NCBI GenBank assembly: GCA_016195825.1
Contig: JACPYV010000165.1
Location: 1 to 35,647 of the forward strand
Reading direction: 5' to 3'
DNA length: 35,647 bases
From: Burkholderiales bacterium
GTDB lineage: Bacteria; Pseudomonadota; Gammaproteobacteria; Burkholderiales; Burkholderiaceae_C
A model generated the notes under the pieces. It was not told the origin of the DNA and searched no databases. It saw only the letters and a list, made by a program, of their open reading frames with translations. Position numbers and translations under genes: made by a program. This document shows positions 26,075 to 34,394 of the stretch, piece by piece. Within the stretch, counting starts at the first letter, position 1. Each line of letters begins with the position of its first letter.

Positions 26075-28923
26075 CAGTACTTGTAGTTCAAGCCCAGCCG
26101 GTACGTCTTCCCGTAGACCACCTCGTTGGTGATGATGTTGCGGTCGACCGTGTACTCCCTGAATGGCGTGTTGTTCAGGTTGTGCCCCTGCAGCAACACG
26201 GACAAGCCCTTGAGCCAGCCACTCTGCAGCTCGTAGCCCACCTGCGCGTCGACGATGGTCTCGCCCTTGATGAAGGTGAACTGCGAGTCGCTGCGGTAGT
26301 CCAAGATCTGGCCGATGAAGTCCGAGCGCTTGTGCGCCGCCCAGGCTGCCTGGAAGCCGGCACGCTCGTAGTACAGGCGCAGCGTCGAGACCTTTTTGGA
26401 CAGGCCCGGCAGACCGATCTCGGCGACGGCGCCGGCGAACACCGGCCCGTTCTGCGGTGTCACGAAGCCGCTGGTGGGCAGGCGCACTGAGCTGGCGGTG
26501 TGCGAGTGGTTCAGCTGCACGCCGAAGCCGTCCAGCCAGTCCCAGGCCATGCGTCCCGGGAGGTTGATGGACACCTCGAAGCCCTTGAGGTTGCCGCCCT
26601 GGCCGTTGATCGGTTGGGTCAGCGGGCCGACGGTCGAGCCGGCAGACGGGCCAGTAGTCGGCAGCGGCGTGGATCCATCAATGAAGGGCTTGAAGTCGAA
26701 CGGGCGCGGCACGTTCAGCACGTAGTTGTCGAGCTTCTTCAGGAAGCCTGCGACGCTGATGTAGCCGTACTTGTCGAAGTACTTCTCGTACGACACGTCC
26801 AACGCCTTGGCCGCGTAGGGCTTGAGCTGCGGGTTGCCGGCAAAGCCACTCAACGAGGGTTTGAGGTCACTGGGCGCCGGCTGCTGGATGTCCATGCTGG
26901 CGCGCATGTTGTCCAGGTTGGCGCGTGCGATCTGCTTGCCCAGCCCCAGACGCAGCAGCTGCTGGTTGCCCAGCTCGAAGGTCAGGTTCAGTGCAGGCAG
27001 GAAGTGGTTGTAGCTCGTGCCTTCGCTGCGCACGGTGTAGGGGCAGGTCGCCTCCGTGATGCCCGTGCAGGTGGCCTGGTTGACCTGGTTGCCGGTGGCG
27101 CTCTGGTCGGTGTGCACGAGCTGCACGCCGAAGTTGCCGCTGTAGGGGATGCCCGCCAGATCGCCACCGAGGTCGGCCAGCGCGTAGGCCGTGGTCACCT
27201 TCTCGCTAACTGTCCAGTTTCGTGCCAAGACGTTGCGGTCCACCCAGCGCGCCATCTCGTAGATGTTGCCCAGCGAACCGGTCGGGTCCCAGGCCGCGAC
27301 CTCGATGCCCGACGCGCCGGCCAGGGCTGTGTCGGTGCCGGGCATCTTGGCGCCGGCGTAGCCGTCGGCGCCGCCTTTGATGGCCAGCCGGCCTTCCTGG
27401 CCGGCGCGGACCTTGTCGCGCTTGGCGAGGTTGACGCCGAAGCGGCTGCCGGTGACGGGGCCCCATTCCAGGTCGTGGTGGGCCGTTAGGCGCACACTGG
27501 TCAGCGTGTCCTCGATGGTGGGCAGCGCTGCGTAGCCGGCTTGCGGCGTGGCGGGGCCACCGCCCCAGCCGTCCACATCGGTCAGCAGTATGGCGTTGCG
27601 GTCAGTGAAGCTGATGCTGGGCTTGTACTTCACGTCGCCGAAGTTGCTGCCGTTGAAGCCCGTGTAACTGATGGACGCCAGCGCCGACGCCGGCGTGTTG
27701 CCCACTTGGCCGGCCGTCGTCTCGAAGTTGCTGATGTTCTTCACGCCGTGCGACCGCGACAAGTCGCCCTCCCAGCGCCAGTCGCCGGTGCGCAGCTCGG
27801 CGTTCCAGCCCAGAGACAGCAGGCGGTCCTTGTTGGAGAACATGTGGTTGCGCACCACACCCTTGTAGTTGTTGAAGGTGCCGCTGGTGGCAACGCCGTT
27901 GCTGATGGTCGCGTTGGTTAGCGTGCCGTTGGGGTCGTAGACGCCCGCGCCGAAGGGGATGGCGCCCTCCAAGCCAGTCTGCTTGGTCTTCTCGGTGCCC
28001 GCTCCGTAGAAGACGTCGAGCGACGTCTTGAACTCGCTGTTGGGTTTGTACTGCAGCGTCAGCGTCGCGCCGTCACGGGTGCTCTGGCGGTGCTGAGTCT
28101 CGTACTTGAAGCCGCCCGGCACGGCGACCTGCTGGCCGTTGTAGTCGACCTGCGGCGCCCAGCCGCCCCAGCTGTCAAAGCGCAGCTCGCCGCCGTTGTC
28201 CTCGCGCAGGCTGGAGAGGGCCACCGCCACGCCCAGCGTGCGGTTGGCGAACTGGTCCACGTAGACCAGGCTGGTGCGGTGGCCGGAGCCGACGTCCGTG
28301 CCCGAGCCCACGCCGATGCGCTCCTTGCGTGCGTTGACGGCCAGCGTGCGCCTGCCGTGGTCCAGCGGGCGGATGGTGCGCATGTCGATCGTCGACGCCA
28401 GGCCCTGGCCCACGAGGCTGGCATCGGGCGTCTTGTAGATCAGCAGGCTGCTCAGCAGTTCGGCCGGGAAGAGGTCGAACTCGGGGCTGCGCGCGTCGCT
28501 GGTTGAGGCCTGCTCGCGGCCGTTCAGCAGCGCGCCGTTGAAGGACGGCGCCAGGCCGCGCACGCTGACGCCGTTGGCCTTGCCGTTGACCTTGCTGCGC
28601 TGCGTGGCCACGCCCGCGACGCGGCCGATGGACTCGGCCACCGTCACGTCGGGCAGCTTGCCGATGTCTTCAGCGGATACGGCCTCAACGATGGAGGAAT
28701 TGTTGCGTTTGGTGGCGATGGCGTCCTCGACACCCTTGCGGATGCCGGTGACGACGACGGTCTCCAGACTCTGTGCTGGCGGTGCGGCCTCTTGGGCCTG
28801 CACGGCCTGGCTGCCGAGCAGCAGCAGTGCGCAGGCGCGTGCGATGGGAAGCGCGGAGGGAAGTGGGTGGAGCCCGCGCGCTCGCGGCTGGCGCGGCGCT
28901 CGTGCGGCTGGCAGATGAGCCAT
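26074..28923 (-). CDS. TonB-dependent outer-membrane receptor, probably for maltodextrin
   Basis: A 949-residue outer-membrane transporter. After the signal peptide (hydrophobic stretch about 25-42, cleavage near VQAQ) comes a TonB-box-like ETVVVTGIRKG, then the plug domain (about 65-190: EDIGKLPDVTVAESIGRVAGV, VSVRGLAPSFNGALLNGRE) and the 22-strand barrel ending in GLNYKY with a terminal aromatic residue. There is no extra N-terminal signalling domain. It is the first gene of the alpha-glucan operon, followed by amylase, halogenase-like protein, GH97 and permease, so its ligand is probably a maltodextrin. A GAGAGG ribosome site precedes the ATG. The large (about 950-residue) type is the usual carbohydrate-associated class. 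Confidence 0.95.
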   Translation of the reverse strand: MAHLPAARAPRQPRARGLHPLPSALPIARACALLLLGSQAVQAQEAAPPAQSLETVVVTGIRKGVEDAIATKRNNSSIVEAVSAEDIGKLPDVTVAESIGRVAGVATQRSKVNGKANGVSVRGLAPSFNGALLNGREQASTSDARSPEFDLFPAELLSSLLIYKTPDASLVGQGLASTIDMRTIRPLDHGRRTLAVNARKERIGVGSGTDVGSGHRTSLVYVDQFANRTLGVAVALSSLREDNGGELRFDSWGGWAPQVDYNGQQVAVPGGFKYETQHRQSTRDGATLTLQYKPNSEFKTSLDVFYGAGTEKTKQTGLEGAIPFGAGVYDPNGTLTNATISNGVATSGTFNNYKGVVRNHMFSNKDRLLSLGWNAELRTGDWRWEGDLSRSHGVKNISNFETTAGQVGNTPASALASISYTGFNGSNFGDVKYKPSISFTDRNAILLTDVDGWGGGPATPQAGYAALPTIEDTLTSVRLTAHHDLEWGPVTGSRFGVNLAKRDKVRAGQEGRLAIKGGADGYAGAKMPGTDTALAGASGIEVAAWDPTGSLGNIYEMARWVDRNVLARNWTVSEKVTTAYALADLGGDLAGIPYSGNFGVQLVHTDQSATGNQVNQATCTGITEATCPYTVRSEGTSYNHFLPALNLTFELGNQQLLRLGLGKQIARANLDNMRASMDIQQPAPSDLKPSLSGFAGNPQLKPYAAKALDVSYEKYFDKYGYISVAGFLKKLDNYVLNVPRPFDFKPFIDGSTPLPTTGPSAGSTVGPLTQPINGQGGNLKGFEVSINLPGRMAWDWLDGFGVQLNHSHTASSVRLPTSGFVTPQNGPVFAGAVAEIGLPGLSKKVSTLRLYYERAGFQAAWAAHKRSDFIGQILDYRSDSQFTFIKGETIVDAQVGYELQSGWLKGLSVLLQGHNLNNTPFREYTVDRNIITNEVVYGKTYRLGLNYKY

Positions 28924-28954
28924 GGGGTTTGCCTCTCGTATGTTGTAGTGGTCG

Positions 28955-28993
28955 GGTCCGGGTTCTGCTCGCGGACCGGGTGGTGAACCCGGT
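28955..28993. promoter_or_regulatory. Nested inverted repeats in the leader of the TonB-receptor gene
   Basis: ACCGGGT (28975-28981) and ACCCGGT (28987-28993) form a 7-bp stem with a 5-base loop; GGTCCG (28955-28960) and CGGACC (28972-28977) form a second, overlapping and therefore mutually exclusive stem. They are 32-70 bases upstream of the receptor ATG. They could be an operator or alternative RNA structures. The remaining 28994-29284 shows no supportable gene; I found no convincing -35/-10 pair for either divergent unit. Confidence 0.4.
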
Positions 28994-29284
28994 TGGGTGA
29001 GCGAACGGCCGCCATGCTCTTGGCCGCACCGGGTAGCGTCAATCCGGAGCGTGAGCCGCTGAAGAAAGGCTAAAGATTCGACCTGGGTGCCGGTGCTTTG
29101 CGGCTCCGTTCCGAGGTCGTCGCCGGCCGGCCGTCAAGTGCCGGGTCAGGCAATCTAGCCGCGCTGAAGGATTCATGAAGAATCGACGTTTGGCCTTTAT
29201 CCATCGGCGTTGTCGGTCGATAAGTCTGTCAATCTCGCGTTTGTGCGGTGCCGGTTTTGCAGGCTGCGCCGCTAGACTGCGGCC

Positions 29285-29950
29285 GTGAAGATCTACCTCA
29301 TCGAAGACGACCTGAACATCGGCCAGGCGCTGCTGACCGTGTTCAAGGACGAGGGCCACGAGGTCGTCTGGGTGCGCATGGCCAACGACGCCGTTGTGCG
29401 GCTGCAGGCCGAGGATTTCGACGCCGTGCTGCTGGACCTGGGCCTACCCGATGGCGATGGCAACGAGCTGCTCAAGCGGCTGCGCGCCGCGGGCCTGACG
29501 GTGCCAGTGCTCATCATCACGGCGCGCGACGGGTTGCAGGACCGTCTCAAGGGGTTCGACAACGGCGCCGACGACTACCTCATCAAGCCCTTCGACATCC
29601 CCGAGCTGCTGGTGCGGCTGCGCGCCATCCTGCGCCGCAGCGGCGCGCATGGCGAGGCCGAGGCGCTGTGGAACTTCGGCAACCTGGCGCTCGAAGAAAA
29701 GCGTATGCGCGTGACACTGGACGGCTCGGCCATCACCTTGTCCAAGACCGAATACGCACTGCTACTGACGCTGATGAAGCAGAGCGACCGCGTGCTGACG
29801 CGTGCCGAGCTGGAGAGGCGCGTGCTGCCCTTCAGCGACGGCGCGACGTTAGACGTTCACATCTCCAACCTGCGCAAGAAGATCGGCGACGGGCACATCC
29901 GTACCGTGCGTGGCGTCGGCTACATGATGCAGAGCGACCGTGCGGGCTGA
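29285..29950 (+). CDS. OmpR-family response regulator (QseB/TctD-like)
   Basis: A 221-residue DNA-binding response regulator. The receiver has the acidic pair E7-D8-D9, phospho-acceptor Asp51 (LLDLGLPDGDG), Thr79 and Lys101 (LIKPFD). The C-terminal winged helix (about 125-218) includes LTRAELERRV, DVHISNLRKKIG and TVRGVGYM. The GTG at 29285 is used because the receiver starts directly there. It is paired with the kinase gene, which starts 11 bases before its end, and is divergent from the TonB receptor gene, so it may control the alpha-glucan operon, its own operon, or neither. Confidence 0.95.
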   Translation: MKIYLIEDDLNIGQALLTVFKDEGHEVVWVRMANDAVVRLQAEDFDAVLLDLGLPDGDGNELLKRLRAAGLTVPVLIITARDGLQDRLKGFDNGADDYLIKPFDIPELLVRLRAILRRSGAHGEAEALWNFGNLALEEKRMRVTLDGSAITLSKTEYALLLTLMKQSDRVLTRAELERRVLPFSDGATLDVHISNLRKKIGDGHIRTVRGVGYMMQSDRAG

Positions 29951-31301
29951 GCAGTCGCTGTTCCGCCGCATGATGCTGGGCTTCAGCGCGGTGATCCTGC
30001 TCGTCGCGCTGGGCGGTTTCCTGTACGTGGCGCTGGAGGCCAAGGTCACGCAGCGCTCGCGCACCGCCAGCGAGAACGGCGCGCACGCACGCGAACTGCT
30101 GTTGCACTTGACCGAGATCGCCGACCGGCCCGAGCGCGTGCATCAGGCCGCTCAGGCGCTGGAGGCCGTGCGCGCCGAGATGTTCCGTCAGCTGGATTAC
30201 CACTCGCATGTGCGGGTGCGTGTGTGGCAGCGCGGTACGCTGCTCTACAACTCCATGCCCGAGCTGCCCGACGCGCTGCCGTTGCCGGAGAGCCCTGCGG
30301 CGCGCGACGCCAACGCCTGGGTGCGGGCGGTGGAGCAGGACGAGGCGACGGGCCTGGTGGTCGAGCGCAGTCACGAGGTTGACGACCGCTGGATGCAGAG
30401 TTTCTCGGGCGTCAGCTTCCTGTTGCGCTCCACGGTCTTCAGTCTTCCGCTGCTGCTGCTGCCGGCCTGGCTCATCGTCGGCATCGGCCTGAAGCCGTTG
30501 CGCGCCTTCGCGGCCGCCATTGAGAACCGCTCGGACCAGGACCTGACGCCGCTGCCGCTGTCCACCTACCGGGAGCTGTCGCCGCTGGTCGCGTCCATCA
30601 ACCACCTGATGGCGCGACTGCGGCGGCGCATCGAGCACGAGCATGAGTTCCTATCCGACGCGGCGCATGAGCTGAAGACACCGCTGGCCGCCATCCAGAT
30701 CAACGCCCACCTGCTGCAGACGCGCGGTGACGATGCCCGCCACGCCGAGGCCAGTGCCCGGCTGCGCGACGGCGTGTCCCGCGCCAACCACCTGGTGCAG
30801 CAGCTGCTGTCGCTGGAGCGCGCACGCTCCGACGCGGGCGGCGACGAGGCCTTGCCCGTGCTGGCACTGGAGACGCTGGTGCGCGACCGCCTGGCCGCCG
30901 CCGCGCCGCTGGCCGTGCAGCGCTGCATCGAGATCGACTTCCATGCCGACACGCCTTGTGAGCGGCCGCTGCACCAGGAAACCATCTGGGCACTGGTGGA
31001 CAACCTCATCAGCAATGCCATCAAGTACTCACCCGAGCACGGCCGCATCGCCGTGCGGTTGGCGTCGCGTTCCGAGGGCGGCTGCCTCTTGAGCTTCAGC
31101 GACCAGGGGCCTGGCATCGATGAGGCGCTGCGCCAGCGCGTCTTCGAGCGCTTCTACCGCATCCCCGGCCAGGCGCAGAGCGGCAGCGGCCTGGGGTTGG
31201 CCATCGCCGAGCGGGCCGCGGCGCGCAACGGCGCAAGCATCCGGCTGGACGCCGGGGCCGATGGCCGCGGCTTGCTCGTCACCGTGGCGTTTGCGGCTTA
31301 G
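29940..31301 (+). CDS. Sensor histidine kinase (QseC/TctE-like)
   Basis: A 453-residue inner-membrane sensor kinase. Two membrane spans (about 12-32 and 162-182) enclose a 130-residue periplasmic sensor of unknown ligand. A HAMP linker follows, then the H-box FLSDAAHELKTPL with His243, the N-box DNLISNAIKYSPEHG, the G1 box DQGPGID and the G2 box GSGLGLAIAE. It would phosphorylate the adjacent OmpR-type regulator. The GTG at 29940 overlaps the regulator gene by 11 bases. The gene ends in TAG, the only one here to do so, and its last 23 bases overlap the convergent MFS gene. Confidence 0.95.
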   Translation: MRAEQSLFRRMMLGFSAVILLVALGGFLYVALEAKVTQRSRTASENGAHARELLLHLTEIADRPERVHQAAQALEAVRAEMFRQLDYHSHVRVRVWQRGTLLYNSMPELPDALPLPESPAARDANAWVRAVEQDEATGLVVERSHEVDDRWMQSFSGVSFLLRSTVFSLPLLLLPAWLIVGIGLKPLRAFAAAIENRSDQDLTPLPLSTYRELSPLVASINHLMARLRRRIEHEHEFLSDAAHELKTPLAAIQINAHLLQTRGDDARHAEASARLRDGVSRANHLVQQLLSLERARSDAGGDEALPVLALETLVRDRLAAAAPLAVQRCIEIDFHADTPCERPLHQETIWALVDNLISNAIKYSPEHGRIAVRLASRSEGGCLLSFSDQGPGIDEALRQRVFERFYRIPGQAQSGSGLGLAIAERAAARNGASIRLDAGADGRGLLVTVAFAA

Positions 31302-32532
31302 CGTTTTTCTGCAGCTGCCACAGCAGCACGCAGACGATCAGCGTCGTGACGATCAACACATTGCCCACCCAGGGGAAGTGCGCCAGCCGGCCGTCTGCGC
31401 CGATGGTCACGATGTGGCCGGACACCAGCGCGGCCAGGCCGCCGGCCAGCTGCTGCAGCGCTGCGTTGACCGCCGTGAAGGCGCCGCGCTGCTCGGGCGC
31501 CGGGATGCCGCTGACGACGACCTGCCAGGGCACCATGCGCGAGAAGATGCCGGCGAACATGATGACGTTGATGACGATCAGCGTCGTCAGCGACGACGGC
31601 CCCAGCCGCGTGTAGATCGCCACCATCGCGATGGTGATGGCGCTGCCCGTGAGGAAAACCGGTAGCGCTCCGAGGCGGTCCGTGAGCCGGCCTACGAGCG
31701 GTGCGACGAACATCGTGCTGATGCCGGTGATGAGGTAGACGATGGGCAGGTGCTCCAGGTCGATGCCGACGTTGCGCACTGAGAAGGCGCTGGCGAACGG
31801 CATGATCATGAAGCCGCCCGTCGTCAGCAGAGCCGTGATGGCGAAAGCGTGCAGGTGGCGCCGCTGCGCGACGGTGTGCAGCAGGTGGGCGAAGGCGCTG
31901 CGGTCAGTCTGCAGCGCGAGGTGAGCGTTGACCGGCTTCATGCGCCAGGCGATCAACCCGCCGCCGACGATGCCGAACGCCACCAGCGCGAGGAAGGGCG
32001 CGTGCCAGTCCCCGTGCGTGGCGAGGTACAGACCGAAGGGCAGGCCCAGCACCTGGCTTGCCGCGAAGCCGCCCTGCAGCAGGCCCATGACACGGCCCCG
32101 CAAGGCCGGCTCGAACAGGTCGGCCGCGATGGCCATGACGATGGAGCCGATGACGCCACCGAACAGGCCGGTGACGATGCGCGCGGCCAGCAGCGACTCG
32201 AAGCTCGTCGCCAGGCCGCACCACAGCGTGCCGAGCAGGAAGCCGCCGTAGAAGAACAGCAGCAGCTTTTTGCGGTCGAAGCGGTCGGCGAAGCCGGCCG
32301 TCAGCAGGCCGGCGGCGCCGGCGCTGAAGGCATAGGCCGACACGACGAGGCCGAACTGCTGAGTCGTCATGGACAGCGCCGGCATGATCATCGCGCCCAG
32401 CGGCGACATGATCATGAAGTCCAGGATGACGGAGAACTGCAGCATCGTCAGCACGCCGGTGGCGAAGCGCTGGTAGGGGGTGAAGGCCCGCGGCGGTGCG
32501 GCGGGCGGCAGGGCTTGTGTGGCTTCAGGCAT
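31279..32532 (-). CDS. MFS efflux transporter (DHA1/AraJ-like)
   Basis: A 417-residue major-facilitator protein with about 12 membrane segments. The loop between helices 2 and 3 carries the drug:H+ antiporter motif A as GFADRFDRKK, and helix 4-5 has LFEPALRGRVMGLLQGGFAASQVLG. The family exports drugs, sugars or amino acids; the substrate here is unknown. The ATG at 32532 overlaps the stop of the upstream flavin monooxygenase gene by 8 bases, so the two are co-expressed and the pump may export the same toxic compound that the enzyme modifies. The 3' end overlaps the convergent kinase gene. Confidence 0.9.
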   Translation of the reverse strand: MPEATQALPPAAPPRAFTPYQRFATGVLTMLQFSVILDFMIMSPLGAMIMPALSMTTQQFGLVVSAYAFSAGAAGLLTAGFADRFDRKKLLLFFYGGFLLGTLWCGLATSFESLLAARIVTGLFGGVIGSIVMAIAADLFEPALRGRVMGLLQGGFAASQVLGLPFGLYLATHGDWHAPFLALVAFGIVGGGLIAWRMKPVNAHLALQTDRSAFAHLLHTVAQRRHLHAFAITALLTTGGFMIMPFASAFSVRNVGIDLEHLPIVYLITGISTMFVAPLVGRLTDRLGALPVFLTGSAITIAMVAIYTRLGPSSLTTLIVINVIMFAGIFSRMVPWQVVVSGIPAPEQRGAFTAVNAALQQLAGGLAALVSGHIVTIGADGRLAHFPWVGNVLIVTTLIVCVLLWQLQKNAKPQTPR

Positions 32533-33733
32533 GGATGGGCATGGGTTGCAGGCGTTCGGCCTGGTGTTGCATCAGGTGTTCCAGGGCGAGGGTTTCGCCG
32601 TCATGGGAAAGTTGTTCGGCGGCAGCATCGGCCGAGCTGGCGGCCGCCTCGATGACACGCTCGAACATTGCGGCTTCGGCCCTGGCCACCTCGGCATGCC
32701 AGTCGCCCGCGGCAGCCACAGTCTGCGTGACGGCGCGCCCCAGCATGGCAGCATCCAGAAGCGCCGCGTTGACGCCCTCGCCGCCGAAGGGCGACATCAG
32801 ATGGGCCGCGTCACCGATCAGCGTGAGGCCGGGCCGGTGCGTCCAGCGGTGGCCCACCGGCAGCGCGTGGATGGGCCGTGGCACGTACCAGCCGTTGCTG
32901 GCCCGCAGAAGCGCCTGGATGGACGGTGCAAAGCCGGCGAACTCCTCCAGCAGTTGCGCCGTCACGCGCTCGGGGTTGTGCAGGTCGAAGCGGCGCCAGG
33001 CCCAGTCGGCCGGTACCCGGAAGACGGCGTAGGCACGGATGTGGGCGTTGCCATTGCGCTGTGCGATCAGCGCGCGGCCGTCCCCCTGCACCATCATCTT
33101 GCCTCGGCCCACTAGCGCGGCGACGTCGGGGTGGCGGTCGTCGACCTCGTCGATGCCGAACTCCAGCAACGTCAGACCGCTGTACTGCAGCGGGTAGGTC
33201 GACAGCAGGGGCCGTAGCAGGGAGCCTGCACCGTCTGCGCCGACGATCAGGTCGAAGGGTTCGCTCGCGCCGCGGCCCTCGCCCAGCAGCAGGCGCCAGC
33301 AGCCATCGCCCGCCGGCTCGGCGCCGCGGACGATCTGGCCCCAGCGCACGCGCTCGGCAGGTATCGAGTCCAGCAGCAACTGGCGCAGCGCGCTGCGGTC
33401 CACCTCGGGGCGGCCGCCGTCCTCGGCGCCCTGCTCGTCGAACAGCAGGTCGCCATAGCGGTTGTAGAGCTTGTTGCCCTGGTCCTCGGGGCGGGCGATG
33501 CGGGCGAATGCCTGCAGCAGCCCAGCCTCGTCCAGCGCCAGCAAGCCACCCCTTTCGTGCAGGTCCAGCGTGCCGCCTTGCGGGCGTGCGTTCGCGTTCG
33601 CCTCGCGCTCGAACACGGTGACGGTGAGGCCAGCGCGGTGCAGCATGCGCGCCAGCAGCAGGCCGCCGGGACCGGCACCCACGATGGCGATGCGGGGCTG
33701 GGAGTGAGAGGTCATGGATGTCTTGAATTGCAT
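32525..33733 (-). CDS. TetX-like FAD-dependent monooxygenase
   Basis: A 402-residue group A flavoprotein hydroxylase. The FAD motif IAIVGAGPGGLLLA is at 15-28, the second motif is DLIVGADGAGS, and the third is LIGDAAHLMSPFGGEGVN, close to the equivalent stretch in the tetracycline-inactivating TetX family. It would hydroxylate an aromatic compound or antibiotic using NAD(P)H and oxygen; the substrate is not known. An AGGA lies just before the ATG at 33733, but the predicted transcript start is so close that the ATG at 33715 (MTSHSQ) may be used instead. It is divergent from a MarR gene, with two palindromic sites between. Confidence 0.88.
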   Translation of the reverse strand: MQFKTSMTSHSQPRIAIVGAGPGGLLLARMLHRAGLTVTVFEREANANARPQGGTLDLHERGGLLALDEAGLLQAFARIARPEDQGNKLYNRYGDLLFDEQGAEDGGRPEVDRSALRQLLLDSIPAERVRWGQIVRGAEPAGDGCWRLLLGEGRGASEPFDLIVGADGAGSLLRPLLSTYPLQYSGLTLLEFGIDEVDDRHPDVAALVGRGKMMVQGDGRALIAQRNGNAHIRAYAVFRVPADWAWRRFDLHNPERVTAQLLEEFAGFAPSIQALLRASNGWYVPRPIHALPVGHRWTHRPGLTLIGDAAHLMSPFGGEGVNAALLDAAMLGRAVTQTVAAAGDWHAEVARAEAAMFERVIEAAASSADAAAEQLSHDGETLALEHLMQHQAERLQPMPIHA

Positions 33734-33743
33734 AGGGTCCTAT
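33732..33743. promoter_or_regulatory. MarR-type operator, site 1
   Basis: The palindrome ATAGG-GT-CCTAT overlaps the monooxygenase start region. The same arms recur at 33754-33765, with centres 22 bases (about two helical turns) apart. Such paired dyads between a MarR gene and its divergent target are the usual MarR operator layout. Confidence 0.75.
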
Positions 33744-33747
33744 TCAT

Positions 33748-33775
33748 ATTAAAATAGGTGCCTATGTAAAGTCAA
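33748..33775 (-). promoter_or_regulatory. Promoter of the monooxygenase-efflux operon
   Basis: On the minus strand TTGACT (33770-33775), a 16-base spacer and TTTAAT (33748-33753) match the sigma-70 consensus at 5 of 6 positions each. Operator site 2 fills the spacer and site 1 covers the expected start point near 33741. On the plus strand TAAAAT (33750-33755) could serve the MarR gene from the same sites. Confidence 0.6.
33754..33765. promoter_or_regulatory. MarR-type operator, site 2
   Basis: The palindrome ATAGG-TG-CCTAT lies inside the spacer of the minus-strand promoter for the monooxygenase gene, so a bound repressor would block RNA polymerase. Confidence 0.75.
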
Positions 33776-33805
33776 TGGCCGTTGGTCGATCTTTTGCGAG
33801 CACTC

Positions 33806-34288
33806 ATGGACGCGCCTTCCTGCCCGACCCCAGACCCGACGCTGAGTGACGATGGGCCGCCGCTCAAGCTGTTGGGCCACATCCACCGCAGCTTCCACCG
33901 CATGGCGGATCCCCTGCTGCGCGAGCATGGCTTTGCGATGGGCCACCTGCCGGTGCTGGTGGCGCTGAAGGACGGCCGGGCGCGCTCGCAGGCCGAGCTG
34001 GCGCGGCTGGCCCAGGTCGAGCAGCCGAGCATGGCCCAGTTGCTGGCCCGCATGGAGCGCGATGGCCTGGTCGAGCGCGTGCCCGACCCTGACGACGGGC
34101 GCAGCCGGCTGATTCTGCTGACGCCGGCCTGCCGCGCCCGCATGCACAAGTCGCGTGGCGTCATGCAGGCGCTGAGCGAGGAGGCGCTGGCCGAATTCGA
34201 CGCGGCTGAGCGCGCCGAGCTGGCGCGGCTGATCCGCAAGCTGGCGGACCGCGTGGACCGCATGCGCGCGGAGCGCCTGGGCGACTGA
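33806..34288 (+). CDS. MarR-family transcriptional regulator
   Basis: A 160-residue winged-helix regulator. The DNA-binding region includes GHLPVLVALKDG, SQAELARLAQVEQPSMAQLLARMERDGLVER and the wing DPDDGRSRLILLT, all typical of MarR. N- and C-terminal helices would form the dimer interface. The ATG at 33806 is preferred over an in-frame TTG at 33782. It is transcribed away from the monooxygenase-efflux pair and most likely represses them and itself through the two palindromes at 33732-33765, releasing DNA when it binds a phenolic or similar ligand. Confidence 0.93.
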   Translation: MDAPSCPTPDPTLSDDGPPLKLLGHIHRSFHRMADPLLREHGFAMGHLPVLVALKDGRARSQAELARLAQVEQPSMAQLLARMERDGLVERVPDPDDGRSRLILLTPACRARMHKSRGVMQALSEEALAEFDAAERAELARLIRKLADRVDRMRAERLGD

Positions 34289-34299
34289 GGCGCCGCGCA

Positions 34300-34320
34300 G
34301 CGCCTCGTCCTACGAGGCGC
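34300..34320. terminator. Perfect 9-bp hairpin after the MarR gene
   Basis: GCGCCTCGT and ACGAGGCGC are separated by three bases, 11 bases after the MarR stop. The stem is strong and GC-rich but no T-run follows on either side, so it is terminator-like rather than a proven intrinsic terminator. Confidence 0.45.
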
Positions 34321-34394
34321 CGCGCCACCGGCTCACAGCGGCGTGCCGTGGCGGCGGCGAAAGTTGTTGCATCACCATGGCCCGGAGATGCACC

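Noticed and set aside
29039..29359. 106-residue minus-strand ORF in the region upstream of the two-component genes
   Set aside because: It overlaps the response regulator start, has no recognisable domain and no ribosome site.
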